From positions 1 to 64,000 of the forward strand of contig NZ_RQET01000012.1 in assembly GCF_004769195.1 (NCBI RefSeq): 64,000 bases of DNA. Reading direction: 5' to 3'. The first letter of the stretch is position 1, and every line of letters begins with the position of its first letter. The DNA comes from Leptospira fletcheri. GTDB taxonomy: Bacteria > Spirochaetota > Leptospiria > Leptospirales > Leptospiraceae. Below the pieces are notes generated by a model, which worked only from the letters and a program-made list of their open reading frames with translations, did not search any database and was not told where the DNA came from. Of the stretch, positions 63,960 through 64,000 are shown piece after piece. The position numbers were made by a program, and so were the translations under genes.

Positions 63960-64000
63960 ATGAGTATTCGCATAAGAGTTTCCATCTATGTCTCTTTGGT
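63960..64000 (+). CDS. Start of a plus-strand gene cut by the window edge
   Basis: An ATG at 63960 opens a frame (MSIRIRVSIYVSL) that runs off the window. The N-terminus looks like the first positive-charged and hydrophobic segment of a membrane sensor, but too little is visible to classify it. A seven-codon frame ends on the overlapping TGA just before it. Confidence 0.35.
   Translation, partial: MSIRIRVSIYVSL

Overview
This 64 kb window reads as a chromosomal segment of a Leptospira-like spirochaete. The evidence is the mix of families: membrane sensors with 7TMR-DISM modules joined to SpoIIE phosphatases, an AraC regulator with a membrane-embedded N-terminus, a FlaA-type flagellar sheath protein, two-gene-style (split) transketolase, many lipoproteins with relaxed lipoboxes, and a PerR-type operator in front of a cytochrome c peroxidase. 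The coding DNA is moderately GC-rich for Leptospira, which points to the intermediate (P2-like) group; that placement is inference. There is no rRNA, insertion sequence, phage or CRISPR array. Two tRNA genes are present. Genes are dense and the window looks like ordinary chromosome with a few accessory patches.

Layout. 0.5-5.9 kb: exported lipoproteins, including a neutral ceramidase, an alpha/beta hydrolase and a ChaN-like haem-binding protein. 5.9-12 kb: a PBP1A-type peptidoglycan synthase with a zinc ribbon, an unknown exported protein and an alkylsulfatase-like metallo-hydrolase. 12-12.4 kb: tRNA-Tyr and tRNA-Thr on the minus strand beside a tRNA-derived repeat. 12.5-16.4 kb: transketolase N-half, SirB1-like protein, polyprenyl diphosphate synthase. 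16.5-16.75 kb: a non-coding stretch ending in a strong terminator (small RNA candidate). 17-24.6 kb: Thr-rich exported protein, MBL hydrolase, RNase H-like exonuclease, Lnt with a lipase-chaperone-like protein, PdxB, FlaA-like protein. 24.7-32.2 kb: ComF, DinB polymerase, RecQ, MnmC, DusA.

32.3-37.2 kb: signalling block with a SpoIIE phosphatase receptor, an MBL hydrolase and a 7TMR-DISM receptor whose kinase domain looks dead. 37.3-40.9 kb: PerR-box-controlled cytochrome c peroxidase, a citrate-synthase homologue lacking key catalytic residues, and a membrane AraC regulator. 40.9-46.4 kb: M24 peptidase homologue, then a compact run of metal-dependent hydrolase, SDR, alpha/beta hydrolase, RlmK-type rRNA methyltransferase and an outer-membrane protein. 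46.4-48.7 kb: a class I isoprenoid-fold enzyme, and a MarR regulator plus SDR that share the same palindromic operator. 48.7-53.3 kb: a second SpoIIE receptor, a SUMF1-fold protein without catalytic cysteines, a DinB-fold protein and an SDR. 53.6-58.4 kb: methyltransferase, tandem DUF2147 proteins, M14 carboxypeptidase and an EamA transporter.

58.4-63.8 kb is the most distinctive part: a minus-strand gene run, mostly overlapping or abutting, that encodes a Cys/His-rich small exported protein, a beta-propeller lipoprotein with a Met-rich tail, a His/Met-rich outer-membrane protein, a monohaem lipoprotein, a YceI protein and a DUF5777-like barrel. I infer an envelope metal (possibly copper) and haem or electron-transfer system; this is the best candidate for an undescribed system. 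All functional calls rest on reading motifs by eye without database searches.
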